Positions 16,771 through 25,143 of a stretch of DNA of 35,392 bases are shown here, piece after piece. The translations under genes were made by a program, and so were the position numbers. The stretch is from Prevotella sp. (GTDB lineage Bacteria > Bacteroidota > Bacteroidia > Bacteroidales > Bacteroidaceae): NCBI GenBank assembly GCA_017428925.1, contig JAFRPY010000116.1, positions 1 through 35,392 on the forward strand. The letters are read 5' to 3'. Each line of letters starts with the position of its first letter. The first letter of the stretch is position 1. The notes under the pieces were generated by a model. The model was not told the origin of the DNA. It made no database searches and saw nothing but the letters and a program-made list of their open reading frames with translations.

Positions 16771-18414
16771 ATGAAACTGAAAATATTTAAGCAAATCATT
16801 CCTGCTGTAGCCCTGGCCTGCTCGTTAGGCTTCACGGCCTGTGTCAACGATTTGCATGTGGAGAACATCAACCCACAGCAGAACCCTAACTATACCGAGG
16901 AAGGACTTTTAAATAAGATTTACAGTAGCTTTGTACTCACTGGCCAACAAGGTCCCGCAGGAAAGGGGGACATCCAAGGCGTTGACGAGGGATTCTCTGA
17001 CTACTACCGCAATGTGTGGGAACTGCAGGAGTTCACCACCGATGAGGCCAGCTGGATTTGGATTGGCGACCCCGGTATTCCCGAACTGTTGCACAACACC
17101 TACGATGCCAGCAACTCATGTTCCTCTGGTCTTTACTATCGTCTATTTTTCACCATCACGCTCTGTAACTACTATCTTGACCAGTTCCCTGCCGATGGTA
17201 GTGACGAGAACACCAAGCGCCGCGCCGAGGTACGCTTCATCAGGGCCTATACCTATTATCAGGTGATGGACATCTATGGCAGCGCCACCTTTACCGAGCA
17301 TGTTGTGGCCGATCCGGGCGAGCGTTACACACGCACCCAGTACTTCGACTTCATCGAAAAAGAATTGAAGGAGATTGAGAACGAACTGGGAGATGCAGGT
17401 TCAATGGTGTATGGACGTGTCGACAAGGTTGCTGCCCAGTTGATGCTGGCCCGCCTCTATCTGAATGCCGAGGTTTACACTGGCACTCCCAAATGGAACG
17501 AGGCAAAGGAATATGCCACTAAAGTCATCAACAACGGATACTACCACCTGAACACCAAAGGTGCCGTCAATCCTACAACGGGCGAGAAATACTCAGCCTA
17601 CCAGATGCTGTTCCTTGCCGACAACGACACCAATGGTGCCCAGTATGAGGACATTTTCCCCATCATCCACGACGGTGTGAACACTCAGAGCTATGGTGGT
17701 ATGCACTACCTCATTCTCTCTTCTTACGCCAAGCCTAGCGAGAGCGATATGGATATCGTCATTCCGTCAGGCACCACAGCAGCCTGGGGTAAATGTATGC
17801 GTGTAAGAGGTAAGCTTATTGACAACTTCTTTGGAGTAAGCACTGTCCTTCCCGATGAGCCTTTCTGCCAGGAGGACATCACAAAAATTGCCGGCGACGA
17901 CCGCGCCCTGTTCTACACAGGCAAGGGCTACTCGAAGTACATCGCCGACGAGACTGATGCAACTCACGGCTTTGCCTGCTCTAAGTTCCGTAATGTCCGT
18001 TCTGACGGAGGTGCAACCAGCATTGTTGACCAGTTTGTAGATACCGATCTACCGCTGATGCGTATCGCTGAAGCCTATCTGACCTATGCCGAGGCAGAAA
18101 CCCGTCTGAATGGTGCAACGGCCGATGCAGCCAGCAAGATTAACGAATTGCGCAAGCGTGCCAACGCTGCCACACAGAACAGCTACACCCTCGACGATAT
18201 CCGCACTGAGTGGTCGAAAGAGTTCTGGTGCGAAGGACGTCGCCGCATGGATCTTATCCGCTTCAACAGTTATGGCGGACAGTCTGCTTATACTTGGGAG
18301 TACATGGGTGGAGCAGTCGATGGTTCACAGTTCCCATCCTTCCGTAACATTTTTGCCCTGCCTTTGAACGACCTGACCAACAATCCGAACCTCGTTCAGA
18401 ATGAAGGTTACTAA
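16771..18414 (+). CDS. susD: SusD/RagB-family glycan-binding lipoprotein
   Basis: A 547-residue surface lipoprotein that caps the SusC channel and binds the substrate. The signal peptide ends in a lipobox, GFTAC, with the acylated Cys at residue 24. The helical SusD scaffold is visible in CNYYLDQFPADG and RAEVRFIRAYTYYQVMDIYG, and the typical C-terminal EFWCEGRRRMDLIRFNSYGG is present. Length is normal for the family. It is 21 bp downstream of susC and 44 bp upstream of the SusE-like gene. Confidence 0.95.
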   Translation: MKLKIFKQIIPAVALACSLGFTACVNDLHVENINPQQNPNYTEEGLLNKIYSSFVLTGQQGPAGKGDIQGVDEGFSDYYRNVWELQEFTTDEASWIWIGDPGIPELLHNTYDASNSCSSGLYYRLFFTITLCNYYLDQFPADGSDENTKRRAEVRFIRAYTYYQVMDIYGSATFTEHVVADPGERYTRTQYFDFIEKELKEIENELGDAGSMVYGRVDKVAAQLMLARLYLNAEVYTGTPKWNEAKEYATKVINNGYYHLNTKGAVNPTTGEKYSAYQMLFLADNDTNGAQYEDIFPIIHDGVNTQSYGGMHYLILSSYAKPSESDMDIVIPSGTTAAWGKCMRVRGKLIDNFFGVSTVLPDEPFCQEDITKIAGDDRALFYTGKGYSKYIADETDATHGFACSKFRNVRSDGGATSIVDQFVDTDLPLMRIAEAYLTYAEAETRLNGATADAASKINELRKRANAATQNSYTLDDIRTEWSKEFWCEGRRRMDLIRFNSYGGQSAYTWEYMGGAVDGSQFPSFRNIFALPLNDLTNNPNLVQNEGY

Positions 18415-18458
18415 AAAGGAGAATTTGAAAATAGGTTTTAAAGTTAAAAGATAAAAAA

Positions 18459-19607
18459 ATGAAAACAATATATAAAAGCCTGCTCTTCACGATGATGGCA
18501 GTCGTGCCTTTCCTTACCTCATGTAAGGACGACAACGACAGCAATCCCACGTTAAGCATTCCGTCGAGTTTCGTGCTGAACACACCGGAGATGGCAGCCA
18601 ACAACGTGTATGACCTGCCATACGGAACGGTTAATCTGACGGCTTCGCAACCCAACTATGGCGGTTGGCCCGCTGCCGTGACCTATGCCGTTCAGGTATC
18701 CCTTGATGGAAACGAGTGGACCGAGTTGCCCACCACTTACACCAATCCACGCATAAGCGTCGATGGTTCAGAAATCAACGACGTTGTGCTGCCCCTCTAT
18801 CGTGCTGCCAACAATGATGAGGATCCCGAAATCGGACTTCCCGTCTACCTGCGCTCCCGCGCATTCCTGGGCGATACGGGAAGCGACTTTGCAGAGGTTT
18901 ATTCCAACAGTGTCTCTATCAAAGTATATGCATGGGAGGCTCCACAGGAACTCACCCTGCCCACCAACATCTATGTTTGCGGTGCCAGCATCGCCGATGC
19001 CTGGAGCACATGGAAACCCGTTCCTCTGATTTGGACGAAAGAAGGTCAGTTCTACACGATGATCTACAACAATGCCGACGGATTCAAGTGGGGTAACAAA
19101 CCCAACGACTGGTTCGGCTACGATATGATCGACGAATTCGACAATCAGGTAGACGGACTTGAAATCAGTTCCGACGGCGATGGCAACATCGTCTTCAACA
19201 AGGCCGGCTGGTACGTGCTGAAGTTTGTCGCCAAAATTGATGGCAAGAAGATTAAGTACACCCTCACCGTAGCCCCAGGAAAGGCCTGCGCTATCGGTGC
19301 TGCCGTAGACAATGGCAGCTGGAGTGGCGTAGAAATGACACCTCCTGCCGACAAGGATGGTTACTGGACGTTTAGCGACTTCACCGGCACAGGCGAAATG
19401 CGTGCATACATTGTTGTTCCCGGTGTAGACTGGTGGCAGACCGAGTTCACCATTCTCAATGGCAACGGTGATTTGGTATGGCGTGATGCTGACCACAACA
19501 GCGACTCTAACTGGAAGGACGACGTGGGTGAGGAATATTCCGTCAGCGTAGGTCCTGGAAGTACTATCAAGGTGAACTTCAACCGCAACACCGGTGTTGT
19601 GGAGTAA
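18459..19607 (+). CDS. susE: SusE-like starch-binding outer-membrane lipoprotein
   Basis: A 382-residue lipoprotein with lipobox FLTSC (Cys 22) followed by KDDND, the charged stretch typical of surface-exported Bacteroidetes lipoproteins. The N-terminal region (about 30-155) matches the SusE-type immunoglobulin-like domain (PSSFVLNTPEMAAN). Two beta-rich modules follow, beginning near IYVCGASIADAWSTWKPVPL and near ACAIGAAVDNGSWSGVEM, with the aromatic-rich look of Sus carbohydrate-binding modules. Third gene of the operon. It should hold starch at the surface rather than cut it; the exact ligand is inferred. Confidence 0.88.
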   Translation: MKTIYKSLLFTMMAVVPFLTSCKDDNDSNPTLSIPSSFVLNTPEMAANNVYDLPYGTVNLTASQPNYGGWPAAVTYAVQVSLDGNEWTELPTTYTNPRISVDGSEINDVVLPLYRAANNDEDPEIGLPVYLRSRAFLGDTGSDFAEVYSNSVSIKVYAWEAPQELTLPTNIYVCGASIADAWSTWKPVPLIWTKEGQFYTMIYNNADGFKWGNKPNDWFGYDMIDEFDNQVDGLEISSDGDGNIVFNKAGWYVLKFVAKIDGKKIKYTLTVAPGKACAIGAAVDNGSWSGVEMTPPADKDGYWTFSDFTGTGEMRAYIVVPGVDWWQTEFTILNGNGDLVWRDADHNSDSNWKDDVGEEYSVSVGPGSTIKVNFNRNTGVVE

Positions 19608-19625
19608 TAACAAAAACAATAAAAG

Positions 19626-21461
19626 ATGAATCGTATGAAGAAACATATTTTATTCGGTGGCATGCTGCTGTTAGCAGCAATGTTCACCGGTTGTACGGAA
19701 GACTTCAAGGATTGGGCAGACCCCATCTTCAATCCTGAGCCCACTGCGATCACCATTCCCGGCGTGACGGCCTCTGCCGTTGCCCAGAATGTTGATCTGG
19801 CCAAGGCCGACGAAGCTGTCAGATTGATTTCCGTCAGCACATCCTCTGCCCCCGAGGGAACAACCTTCGACAAAATGCGCATCGTCGTAACTCCCGAGGG
19901 AGTGGATGGTGCTGAACCAAAGACCATTCAGGCCATCTCCACCACCGACGGCACTTTCAGCAAGGAAACGCTGCAGGAGATGATTCTTGAATATTTCGGT
20001 CGCAGACCTGACGTTCGCACGTTCGACACCCAAGTATATCTGGACGGTGTCTATCAGGGACAAGCCGCTTTCATCGATGCGGGAAGTGTCCAGCTGACGC
20101 TCATCCCTGAGGCTCCGAAAATCTCTCCGAACTATTACATCGTCGGCGGTAGCCTCGACTGGGCTGCTTCTGCTGCATCCAAGGAGCAGAAATTCAGACA
20201 CAGCGACCTGGATGTCTACGAAGATCCTGTATTCAGCATCATCATCGATGCAGCCGACGGTGACACATGGTTCGCCATTGGCGACGACGAAGGTTGCGAC
20301 GCCGTAGGAAACGGCGACTGGTCGAAACTGATGGGTATCGTAGGCGGCGATAACAAAGCCACCGAGGGTTCTCTCGACTACCGCTACAACATGGGAGCCG
20401 ACAACTCGTTCTGCGTTCCTGCCGGTGCCAAGAAAATTCGCGTCACCATCGACATGATGGAACAGACCTTCAAGGTGGAAGCTGTGAATATTGCAGACAG
20501 TTATTATCTGGTTGGCGGCAACGGTTCGTGGAGCAGCGATAAGAGCCAGAAGTTCACTCATAGCGACAAAGACGTATTCGATGATCCCGTATTCACCTAT
20601 GTGCTGACGGGTGGCAGCGAATTGTGGTTTGCCTTCGGCGATGCCGATGCTCTGGATGCTATTGATAACGGCGACTGGAACCAGCTATTCGGAACAAAGG
20701 GTGCCAGCGAAGACCTGGGCGGATCGTTCGACCGCCGCTACAACCTTGGAGGCGACCACTCGTTCCATGTTGACGGCTCGGCTAAGTTCTATCGTTTCAC
20801 CATCAATGTCCTCGACATGACCTACACCATCACCCCGCTCAACTTCGAGCCGTTCATCTACTTCATCGGAGCCACCGACGGATGGTCACAGGCTGAGCAG
20901 AAACTCGCCCTGACCGACGACAGCGGCATCTATACGGGTTACATCTATTGTGCCGACCCGAACGGATGGGGCAACGAGTTCAAGTTCCAGCGCGTGGCTG
21001 GTTCATGGGATGACGAAATCAACTTCGGCACCTTCACCGGAGGTGTGAGCGGCGACTTCGTAGAAGGCGGTGGCGGCAACATCAAGGCCACAGCAGGCGA
21101 AGGCATCTATTACATCGAGGCCGACATGGCCACCGGCACGTTGAAGGGCACCCGCATCACGAACATGAACCTGGTGGGCAACTTCAACGGATGGAATCCT
21201 GCCGACGATGCTCAGCAGATGACTTGGGATGCCGAAAACTACTGCTATGTTATTACCAATGCAGGCGTGACAGCCGATGGATGGAAGTTCACGGCCAACA
21301 ACGACTGGGGCATCAATCTCGGTGGTAACGACAGCGTGGAACCCTCGATGGTAATCGACGACCTGGCTGCCAACGGAAAGAACCTTGGTGCCGTAGGCTC
21401 GACCATCAAACTCTATCCGACGCGCAAGAATTCGGACAAAATCTACTGTACGGTGGAATAA
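19626..21461 (+). CDS. susF: SusF-like multi-module starch-binding outer-membrane lipoprotein
   Basis: A 611-residue lipoprotein with lipobox MFTGC (Cys 23). After an N-terminal domain (about 40-160) come four beta-rich modules at about 168-288, 291-406, 410-512 and 513-611. The first two are close copies (KFRHSDLDVYEDPVF versus KFTHSDKDVFDDPVF, both followed by WFAxGD and NGDW), showing internal duplication. The last begins NLVGNFNGWNP, a common starch-binding start. No catalytic motif is seen, so the role is glycan binding at the surface. The true start may be the ATG at 19635. A strong terminator follows, closing the susC-F operon. Confidence 0.88.
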   Translation: MNRMKKHILFGGMLLLAAMFTGCTEDFKDWADPIFNPEPTAITIPGVTASAVAQNVDLAKADEAVRLISVSTSSAPEGTTFDKMRIVVTPEGVDGAEPKTIQAISTTDGTFSKETLQEMILEYFGRRPDVRTFDTQVYLDGVYQGQAAFIDAGSVQLTLIPEAPKISPNYYIVGGSLDWAASAASKEQKFRHSDLDVYEDPVFSIIIDAADGDTWFAIGDDEGCDAVGNGDWSKLMGIVGGDNKATEGSLDYRYNMGADNSFCVPAGAKKIRVTIDMMEQTFKVEAVNIADSYYLVGGNGSWSSDKSQKFTHSDKDVFDDPVFTYVLTGGSELWFAFGDADALDAIDNGDWNQLFGTKGASEDLGGSFDRRYNLGGDHSFHVDGSAKFYRFTINVLDMTYTITPLNFEPFIYFIGATDGWSQAEQKLALTDDSGIYTGYIYCADPNGWGNEFKFQRVAGSWDDEINFGTFTGGVSGDFVEGGGGNIKATAGEGIYYIEADMATGTLKGTRITNMNLVGNFNGWNPADDAQQMTWDAENYCYVITNAGVTADGWKFTANNDWGINLGGNDSVEPSMVIDDLAANGKNLGAVGSTIKLYPTRKNSDKIYCTVE

Positions 21462-21480
21462 TCCGAGCACATCAATTATA

Positions 21481-21521
21481 ATAAGGTGGACTTCCTCACG
21501 GAGGCCCACCTTATTTTTTTT
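21481..21521 (+). terminator. Rho-independent terminator of the susC-F operon
   Basis: A 9-bp stem ATAAGGTGG / CCACCTTAT, extended inside by CTTCC/GGAGG around the loop TCAC, is followed by a run of eight T. It starts 19 bp after the susF stop. Confidence 0.92.
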
Positions 21522-21625
21522 GTCAAAGTCGTAGCCGTTGGCACCAGCAGGCCCAGCCGCAACCCCCTCCTTCCTGCTCATGTAATATGTACTTTTGTAC
21601 TGAAAAATCAGCATTTCCGAAGAGT

Positions 21626-21734
21626 TTAGACTAAACTAAAAAGTAATTTAGACTAAATTACAAAGTAAATTAGACTAAATTGAAAAGTAATTTAGACTAA
21701 ATTGCTAAGTAAATTAGACTAAATTACTTTTTCG
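21626..21734. repeat. Tandem array with 22-bp period made of alternating 11-mers (second array)
   Basis: The 11-mer TTAGACTAAAT starts at 21626 (one mismatch), 21648, 21670, 21692 and 21714. Between copies lies a second 11-mer of type TGAAAAGTAAT (TAAAAAGTAAT, TACAAAGTAAA, TGAAAAGTAAT, TGCTAAGTAAA). Five units of 22 bp lie between the susF terminator and the amylase promoter. The sequence differs from the 7568-7754 array but the design, 11+11 with period 22, is the same. It is neither coding (22 is not a multiple of 3) nor CRISPR (no spacers). Confidence 0.85.
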
Positions 21735-21854
21735 ATGTTGAGGATTTATCAAACATTTGCACTGTAGGGAATTGGAATGGGAAAGGAGAATTATGGGAGG
21801 CTGAAGCCGGGAGAGCGTCAGCTGAACCAACAGTTCAGGCGTTTCGAGGGAAGA

Positions 21855-21868
21855 TGCAAACGATTGCG
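21855..21868. promoter_or_regulatory. LacI-family operator of the amylase/GH53 operon
   Basis: TGCAAACGATTGCG differs from the perfect operator TGCAAACGTTTGCA at two positions and keeps the central CG. It lies exactly 55 nt before the amylase -7 box, the same distance as at susC and lacI. Confidence 0.75.
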
Positions 21869-21923
21869 CACGACAAGTTCGTAAAAGTCAGCCAGTTATA
21901 TGACAGGAAATTCAAATATTTGT

Positions 21924-21931
21924 TATCTTTG
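21924..21931 (+). promoter_or_regulatory. -7 box of the amylase operon
   Basis: TATCTTTG matches TAnnTTTG, 28 bp before the amylase start. No TTTG -33 box is seen at 19-21 nt, as at the other operator-linked promoters. Confidence 0.65.
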
Positions 21932-21959
21932 CAAAAAATCCTCTTAACCCGTTACAACA

Positions 21960-23972
21960 ATGAAGAAACTGCTGATATTTCTACTCGCAATGTTGCTCTG
22001 CATGAGCACCTCACAGGAAACAATGGCTGCCGAAGGATGGCCTGCCAACTACGACGGCGTGATGCTTCAGGGATTCTATTGGGATTCCTTCACCGACACC
22101 CGCTGGGCCACTCTTGAATCACAGGCCGACGAACTTGCCGCTTCGTTTTCACTCATTTGGATTCCACAAAGCGCAAAGGCAAAAAGCAGCCCGTCGATGG
22201 GCTACGACCCCCTGTATTGGTTTTCAGACTATAACAGCAGCTTTGGCAACAAGTCGCAGCTGGTGTCTATGATCAAGACCTTCAAGAGCAAAGGTCTGGG
22301 AACCATTGCCGACATTGTGGTCAACCATCGCGGCAACGTGAGCAACTGGGTGGATTTCCCCAGGGAAACCTACAACGGCGTAACTTACCAGCTGCAATCC
22401 ACCGACATCGTTTCTGACGACGACGGAGGGGCAACCCTCACATGGGCAACCAAAAATGGATATAGCCTGAGTGCCAATGCCGAGGGCAACAGCGAGACGT
22501 ATGGCGGAAGTTGCGAAGGCTGGGACGGAATGCGCGACCTGGACCACAGCAGCAAAAATGTGCAGGACAACGTGAAGGCCTATCTGAAGATGCTGCTTTC
22601 CGACGAGTTTGGCTACGTGGGGTTCCGCTACGACATGGCAAAAGGATTCCCTGCCAAATATTTCGCCGAATATAACTACACCACAAATCCCGCATACTCG
22701 GTTGGTGAATTCTGGGATGGCAATGCTGCCTATTGCAAGAAATGGCTGAATGCCACAAAGCAAGACGGACGGATTCAGAGTGCGGTGTTCGACTTTCCAT
22801 TCCGCTACACCGTGCGCGATGCCATCAACAAGAGCAACTGGACGAATCTGGGCAATTCAAGTGTAATGTCGGATGCCAATTATCGCCAATATGCCGTTAC
22901 ATTCGTGGAAAATCACGACACTGAGAAACGCTCAAATGCGGCACAGGATCCCATCAAGAAAGACACGCTGGCTGCCAACGCCTTCCTGCTTGCCATGCCT
23001 GGAACACCCTGCGTTTTCCTCAAGCACTGGCAGGCATACAAGTCGGAGATTGCCGCGATGATAGCTGCCAGAAAAATTGCCGGCGTCACCAACACCAGCA
23101 ATTTCACCAATCAGAGAAGCACGTCGAGCTGCTATGTCAATCTTGTCAACGACAAACTATTAGTAGTGGTTGGAAGTCTGGCCGGCAGTTACCCAGCCGG
23201 TTCCGACTATACGGAAATCCTGTCGGGCTATCACTACAGATACTATCTGACCAAATCGGCAGAAACAGCATGGGCCGACAAAGCATCTGGACAATATATC
23301 ATGCCGCTGAAAGTAAAGCTCACGGCAGTGAGTGCGACCAGCGGCGCCCAGTTGGTCTATACACTCGACGGAACCACCCCGACGGCTTCAAGTACCAAAG
23401 TGAATAGCGGGACCACCATCGACATCACCGGTGCTTGCACGCTGACCATCGGTTTGCTCAAGAACGGGACTGTATCGGGCATCATTACCCGAGTTTTCAC
23501 CGAAAAAGAGGCCGACCCCGTGGTTTCACCCACCTACGTCGACGGCAAGGTGTTTGCCTACTTTGAAAAACCGTCAAACTGGGGCAGCAATATCAACGTT
23601 TGGGTATGGCAGAAAAACAAGGGGGGCGAAGACTACCTTGGAGTTTCATGGCCTGGAGTAAATGCCACGAGACTTGGCGTAACCCAAAACGGCAACGAAC
23701 TCTGGCAATGGATCAGTAGCAGCACCGTTGTACCCGACTACATCATCTTCAACGATGGCAGCGGCAACCAGACCGCAGACCTCACTTTCACCAATGGGGG
23801 CTATTATACAAAAGACGGGCTACAGTCTGTTGTTAGCGGCATCCAGGATGTTTATGGCGACCGCAGCCAAATATCCACCGACAACCGCTACTACAACCTG
23901 AACGGCCAGCAGGTGGAACCCACCCGTCCGGGAATCTATATCCGAAATGGTAAGAAATACATCAAAAAATGA
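21960..23972 (+). CDS. Secreted GH13 alpha-amylase with C-terminal starch-binding module
   Basis: A 670-residue endo-acting alpha-amylase hydrolysing internal alpha-1,4 links of starch. It has an N-terminal signal peptide ending near ETMAA (about residue 24). The GH13 conserved regions are DIVVNH (118-123), GFRYDMAKG with nucleophile D225, VGEFWDG with acid/base E250, and ENHD with D320. After the catalytic domain, about 535-620 resembles a CBM26-type starch-binding module (YFEKPSNWGSNINVWVWQ). The last 27 residues form the tail YYNLNGQQV...PGIYIRNGKKYIKK, shared in style with two other proteins in this window. Its stop overlaps the next start (ATGA), so it is coupled to the first GH53 gene. 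Confidence 0.94.
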   Translation: MKKLLIFLLAMLLCMSTSQETMAAEGWPANYDGVMLQGFYWDSFTDTRWATLESQADELAASFSLIWIPQSAKAKSSPSMGYDPLYWFSDYNSSFGNKSQLVSMIKTFKSKGLGTIADIVVNHRGNVSNWVDFPRETYNGVTYQLQSTDIVSDDDGGATLTWATKNGYSLSANAEGNSETYGGSCEGWDGMRDLDHSSKNVQDNVKAYLKMLLSDEFGYVGFRYDMAKGFPAKYFAEYNYTTNPAYSVGEFWDGNAAYCKKWLNATKQDGRIQSAVFDFPFRYTVRDAINKSNWTNLGNSSVMSDANYRQYAVTFVENHDTEKRSNAAQDPIKKDTLAANAFLLAMPGTPCVFLKHWQAYKSEIAAMIAARKIAGVTNTSNFTNQRSTSSCYVNLVNDKLLVVVGSLAGSYPAGSDYTEILSGYHYRYYLTKSAETAWADKASGQYIMPLKVKLTAVSATSGAQLVYTLDGTTPTASSTKVNSGTTIDITGACTLTIGLLKNGTVSGIITRVFTEKEADPVVSPTYVDGKVFAYFEKPSNWGSNINVWVWQKNKGGEDYLGVSWPGVNATRLGVTQNGNELWQWISSSTVVPDYIIFNDGSGNQTADLTFTNGGYYTKDGLQSVVSGIQDVYGDRSQISTDNRYYNLNGQQVEPTRPGIYIRNGKKYIKK

Positions 23973-25075
23973 AGCGTTTTAGATCATACTTAATCATTGC
24001 AGGAATGTGGCTCATGGGCTGCATTCCTGCTTCTGCTCAGGAAAGACTCCTCGGCGGCGACATCTCGCTGTTGCCTTCGTATATCGAAAATGGCACAGAA
24101 TTCAGGACACAATCCGGAAAACTCATCAAGCAGCCTCTTCGATTCTTCCGCCAGCAAAAGTGGAATGCCATGCGGGTACGCCTTTTTGTGGATCCGGCCA
24201 AAGCACCGCAATCCCATAAAGGCGAAGGTGTGTGCCAGGACCTCGACTACGTGATTGCACTGTCGAAAGACATCAAGCGGGCCGGCCATCAGCTGATGCT
24301 CGACTTTCATTATTCCGACACCTGGGCAGATCCGGGCAAACAGTTCATGCCCAACGATTGGCAACAGACAGACAGCACTGCCCTGCCCGATACGCTCTAT
24401 CAATACACCCGCCGATGCCTTGAGGCCCTGAACAAGGCTGGATGCACCCCCGACCTTATTCAGGTGGGCAATGAAATCACCTTCGGAATGCTCTGGCCCC
24501 TGGCCAAAGTCGATCCGCAAAAACCTGAACGCTGGCCTTATCTGTGCCAGTTGCTGAGGAGCGGCGTGAAGGCCTGCCGTGAAATTTGTCCAAAGGCCAA
24601 AATCATCATCCACACCGAACATGCTCAGGATTCGGCTGCCACCCGAGCCTATTATGAGAAACTGGCGACATTCGGCGTGGATTACGACATCATCGGACTT
24701 TCCTACTACCCCATGTGGCACGAGCGGTTGCCCATCCTCTCTGAGACGCTCAACATGCTGGAGCGCGACTTTCCACTGAAACCGGTGATGATTGTGGAGA
24801 CGGCTTTCTATTACAGCCACGACAACGACCCTTGGGCAAAACCCTCGCAATACAGCGAATATTACCCCATCAGCATCGAAGGTCAACGGCAGTTTACGGC
24901 CGAACTCGTGGCCGAACTGAACCGGCATAAGAACGTGACGGGACTTTTCTGGTGGTTCCCCGAAGAAAACGGCTACAAAAACTCGGTCACCAAAGGATGG
25001 CTTAACCGCGGACTCTTCGACAACCGTACGGGCCGTGCACTGCCTGCCTTGCAGGAACTGAAAAAATTCAGGTGA
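23969..25075 (+). CDS. GH53 arabinogalactan endo-beta-1,4-galactanase (first copy)
   Basis: A 368-residue GH53 enzyme expected to cut beta-1,4-galactan chains of pectic side chains. Acid/base E169 (LIQVGNEITFG) and nucleophile E277 (MIVETAF) are visible, along with the family blocks LDFHYSDTWADPG and GLSYYPMWH. The N-terminus is a signal sequence; it could be cut by signal peptidase I after PASA, or be a lipoprotein at Cys18 (LMGC). The start codon overlaps the amylase stop by 4 bp, so the enzyme is co-translated with a starch enzyme, unexpected for a galactanase. Length is that of a single catalytic domain without extra modules. Confidence 0.92.
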   Translation: MKRFRSYLIIAGMWLMGCIPASAQERLLGGDISLLPSYIENGTEFRTQSGKLIKQPLRFFRQQKWNAMRVRLFVDPAKAPQSHKGEGVCQDLDYVIALSKDIKRAGHQLMLDFHYSDTWADPGKQFMPNDWQQTDSTALPDTLYQYTRRCLEALNKAGCTPDLIQVGNEITFGMLWPLAKVDPQKPERWPYLCQLLRSGVKACREICPKAKIIIHTEHAQDSAATRAYYEKLATFGVDYDIIGLSYYPMWHERLPILSETLNMLERDFPLKPVMIVETAFYYSHDNDPWAKPSQYSEYYPISIEGQRQFTAELVAELNRHKNVTGLFWWFPEENGYKNSVTKGWLNRGLFDNRTGRALPALQELKKFR

Positions 25076-25078
25076 TAT

Positions 25079-25109
25079 TTTGTGTTTTCAATAAAACTGT
25101 TTATCTTTG
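25079..25109 (+). promoter_or_regulatory. Complete -33/-7 promoter of the second GH53 gene
   Basis: TTTG at 25079-25082, a 19-nt spacer and TATCTTTG at 25102-25109 form a full Bacteroidetes promoter. It overlaps the open frame upstream of 25144, which shows that the gene starts at 25144. No LacI-type operator lies 55 nt upstream. Confidence 0.8.
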
Positions 25110-25143
25110 CACCCCAAGAAACAACCTATTAAAACAGATAATC

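Noticed and set aside
18768-20561. Two minus-strand frames of over 290 codons opposite the susE and susF genes
   Set aside because: Antisense to lipoproteins with clear lipoboxes and operon context; composition is that of a shadow frame.
25072-25143. N-terminal extension of the second GH53 gene
   Set aside because: A full -33/-7 promoter lies within it (25079-25109) and the signal peptide begins at 25144.
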